This document shows positions 40,795-41,206 of a stretch of 41,206 nucleotides of DNA, piece after piece. The stretch covers positions 1 to 41,206 of the forward strand of contig CAZWSI010000019.1 in the NCBI GenBank assembly GCA_964636405.1. The letters are read 5' to 3'. The translations under genes were made by a program, and so were the position numbers. How positions within the stretch are numbered: the stretch's first letter is position 1; every line of letters begins with the position of its first letter. The notes beneath the pieces are model-generated. The model did not search any database. It saw nothing but the letters and a program-made list of their open reading frames with translations, and was not told where the DNA came from. The DNA is from CAZKGE01 sp964636405. GTDB lineage: Bacteria > Bacillota > Clostridia > Christensenellales > CAG-138.

Positions 40795-41199
40795 TTAACC
40801 GTCCGCAGCCATGATCCCCGCAGCTTTGAGCTTTTCGAGCAAAGCGTTGAAATCCGTCACGATGCCCGCAGCGTCCGTTGCCGTGCTCGCTGCTTGGTTC
40901 GCCGCAACGGGTACGGTGGGGTAGGTGGGGACGTATAATTTCTTATCCGTCCCGATCTTCGCCTCCACCGTATCGCCTGCGCCTTTGCTCGCCGCCTTGA
41001 TCCCGCCGACCTTGGTCGCCGTCGCCGTCGCCGTGGACGGGGCGTATTTATCGTTGATGAGCTCGATCGCAGCAGAAATATCCGCTGCGGTCAAACCGCT
41101 CTCGCCGGAAATGGTTTCCGCGAGCTCGACAAGCGCGTTTTTGATGTTAGCCAACCCGGTGCTTCGGATGAAGTTTTGATTTCTTATTTGCAGCAGCAT
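40795..41199 (-). CDS. Prophage head fibre protein (start may lie past the window)
   Basis: A 134-residue protein. The C-terminal part (KVGGIKAASKGAGDTVEAKI, KKLYVPTYPTVPVAANQA, AGIVTDFNALLEKLKAAGIM) matches head-fibre proteins of phi29-like and related phages, which decorate the capsid. The N-terminal 50 residues (LANIKNALVELAETISGESG) are less typical. The ATG lies 7 bp before the window edge, so the true start and ribosome site cannot be judged. Confidence 0.6.
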   Translation of the reverse strand: MLLQIRNQNFIRSTGLANIKNALVELAETISGESGLTAADISAAIELINDKYAPSTATATATKVGGIKAASKGAGDTVEAKIGTDKKLYVPTYPTVPVAANQAASTATDAAGIVTDFNALLEKLKAAGIMAADG

Positions 41200-41206
41200 A
41201 ACATTC

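Larger units (their letters stand above)
30990..41206 (-). mobile_element. Siphovirus-type prophage, damaged, next to tRNA-Ser(GCT)
   Basis: Minus-strand cluster in classical tail-module order: head fibre, connector and minor capsid genes, Gp15, tape measure, Dit, tail proteins, Tal, receptor-binding protein, small membrane protein, holin. Stop/start overlaps (TAATG, TGATG, ATGA) show coupled translation. Integrase, terminase, portal and capsid are not in the window; they may lie past the right edge. The left border is not fixed exactly; I see no att repeat because the other end is not in view. Missing tail genes and a short tape measure suggest it cannot form a normal phage by itself. Confidence 0.85.

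Noticed and set aside
1..41206. CRISPR array
   Set aside because: No regularly spaced repeat-spacer pattern was seen; the only repeats are the three short motifs near the left edge and the 101-bp tail-gene copy.

Overview
The window looks like a chromosome segment of a GC-rich, spore-lineage anaerobic Bacillota, probably Clostridia. The main reasons are the Clostridia-style rpoD-dnaG-dgt order, a SpoIIID homologue, a CD1247-type zinc-ribbon protein, a KamA-type radical SAM enzyme, frequent TTG/GTG starts behind strong GGAGG sites, and a MalEFG-type galactan system. I cannot assign a genus from the sequence alone. Host genes from about 0.2 to 25.5 kb read almost entirely on the minus strand; about 25.8-31 kb is mostly plus; about 31-41.2 kb is a minus-strand prophage that runs off the right edge.

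Region 1 (1-3.6 kb) is the edge of a surface-polysaccharide locus. Read on the minus strand it has a promoter, a structured leader, a LoaP/NusG-like antiterminator with a TTG start, a fusion of a catalytically degenerate tyrosine-recombinase-like domain to a PglD/NeuD sugar acetyltransferase, and a DegT/PglE-type aminotransferase cut off just after its PLP lysine by AT-richer DNA carrying three copies of a short repeat. A polysaccharide deacetylase upstream also lacks its C-terminus, so the module sits between two broken genes.

Region 2 (3.8-14.5 kb) is housekeeping: dgt-dnaG-rpoD; an operon of a Xaa-Pro peptidase, EF-P and the CD1247-like protein ending in a clear terminator; a DUF1846 protein with an apparently leaderless promoter; a KamA-family enzyme; a cyclase with two dyads around its -10 box; and spoIIID.

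Region 3 (14.6-26.7 kb) is a beta-1,4-galactan (pectic galactan) utilisation locus: LacI regulator, MalG/MalF permeases, MalE lipoprotein, one exported and one cytoplasmic GH53 galactanase, a small zinc ribbon, a 609-residue protein I do not recognise, a second LacI regulator with an inverted repeat at its own promoter, and a divergent sugar-phosphate isomerase/epimerase. A 14-bp-stem hairpin separates malE from malF. Then come a plus-strand group (pgi, GNAT acetyltransferase, SAM methyltransferase) and two tRNA-Ser genes behind a near-consensus promoter.

Region 4 (31-41.2 kb) is a siphovirus-type prophage abutting tRNA-Ser(GCT): head fibre and connectors, minor capsid proteins, Gp15, tape measure, Dit, Tal, receptor-binding protein and holin. 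It is damaged. One deletion fuses a minor capsid gene to Gp15 and removes the major tail protein. The tape measure is far too short, and no endolysin is seen. Next to the receptor-binding gene is the layout of a diversity-generating retroelement (target gene, second copy of its 3' end, start of a reverse transcriptase), but the RT is only a 43-codon stub and the two repeat copies are identical over 101 bp. The dead-recombinase/acetyltransferase fusion beside LoaP and this frozen retroelement-like locus are the two most unusual things in the window.
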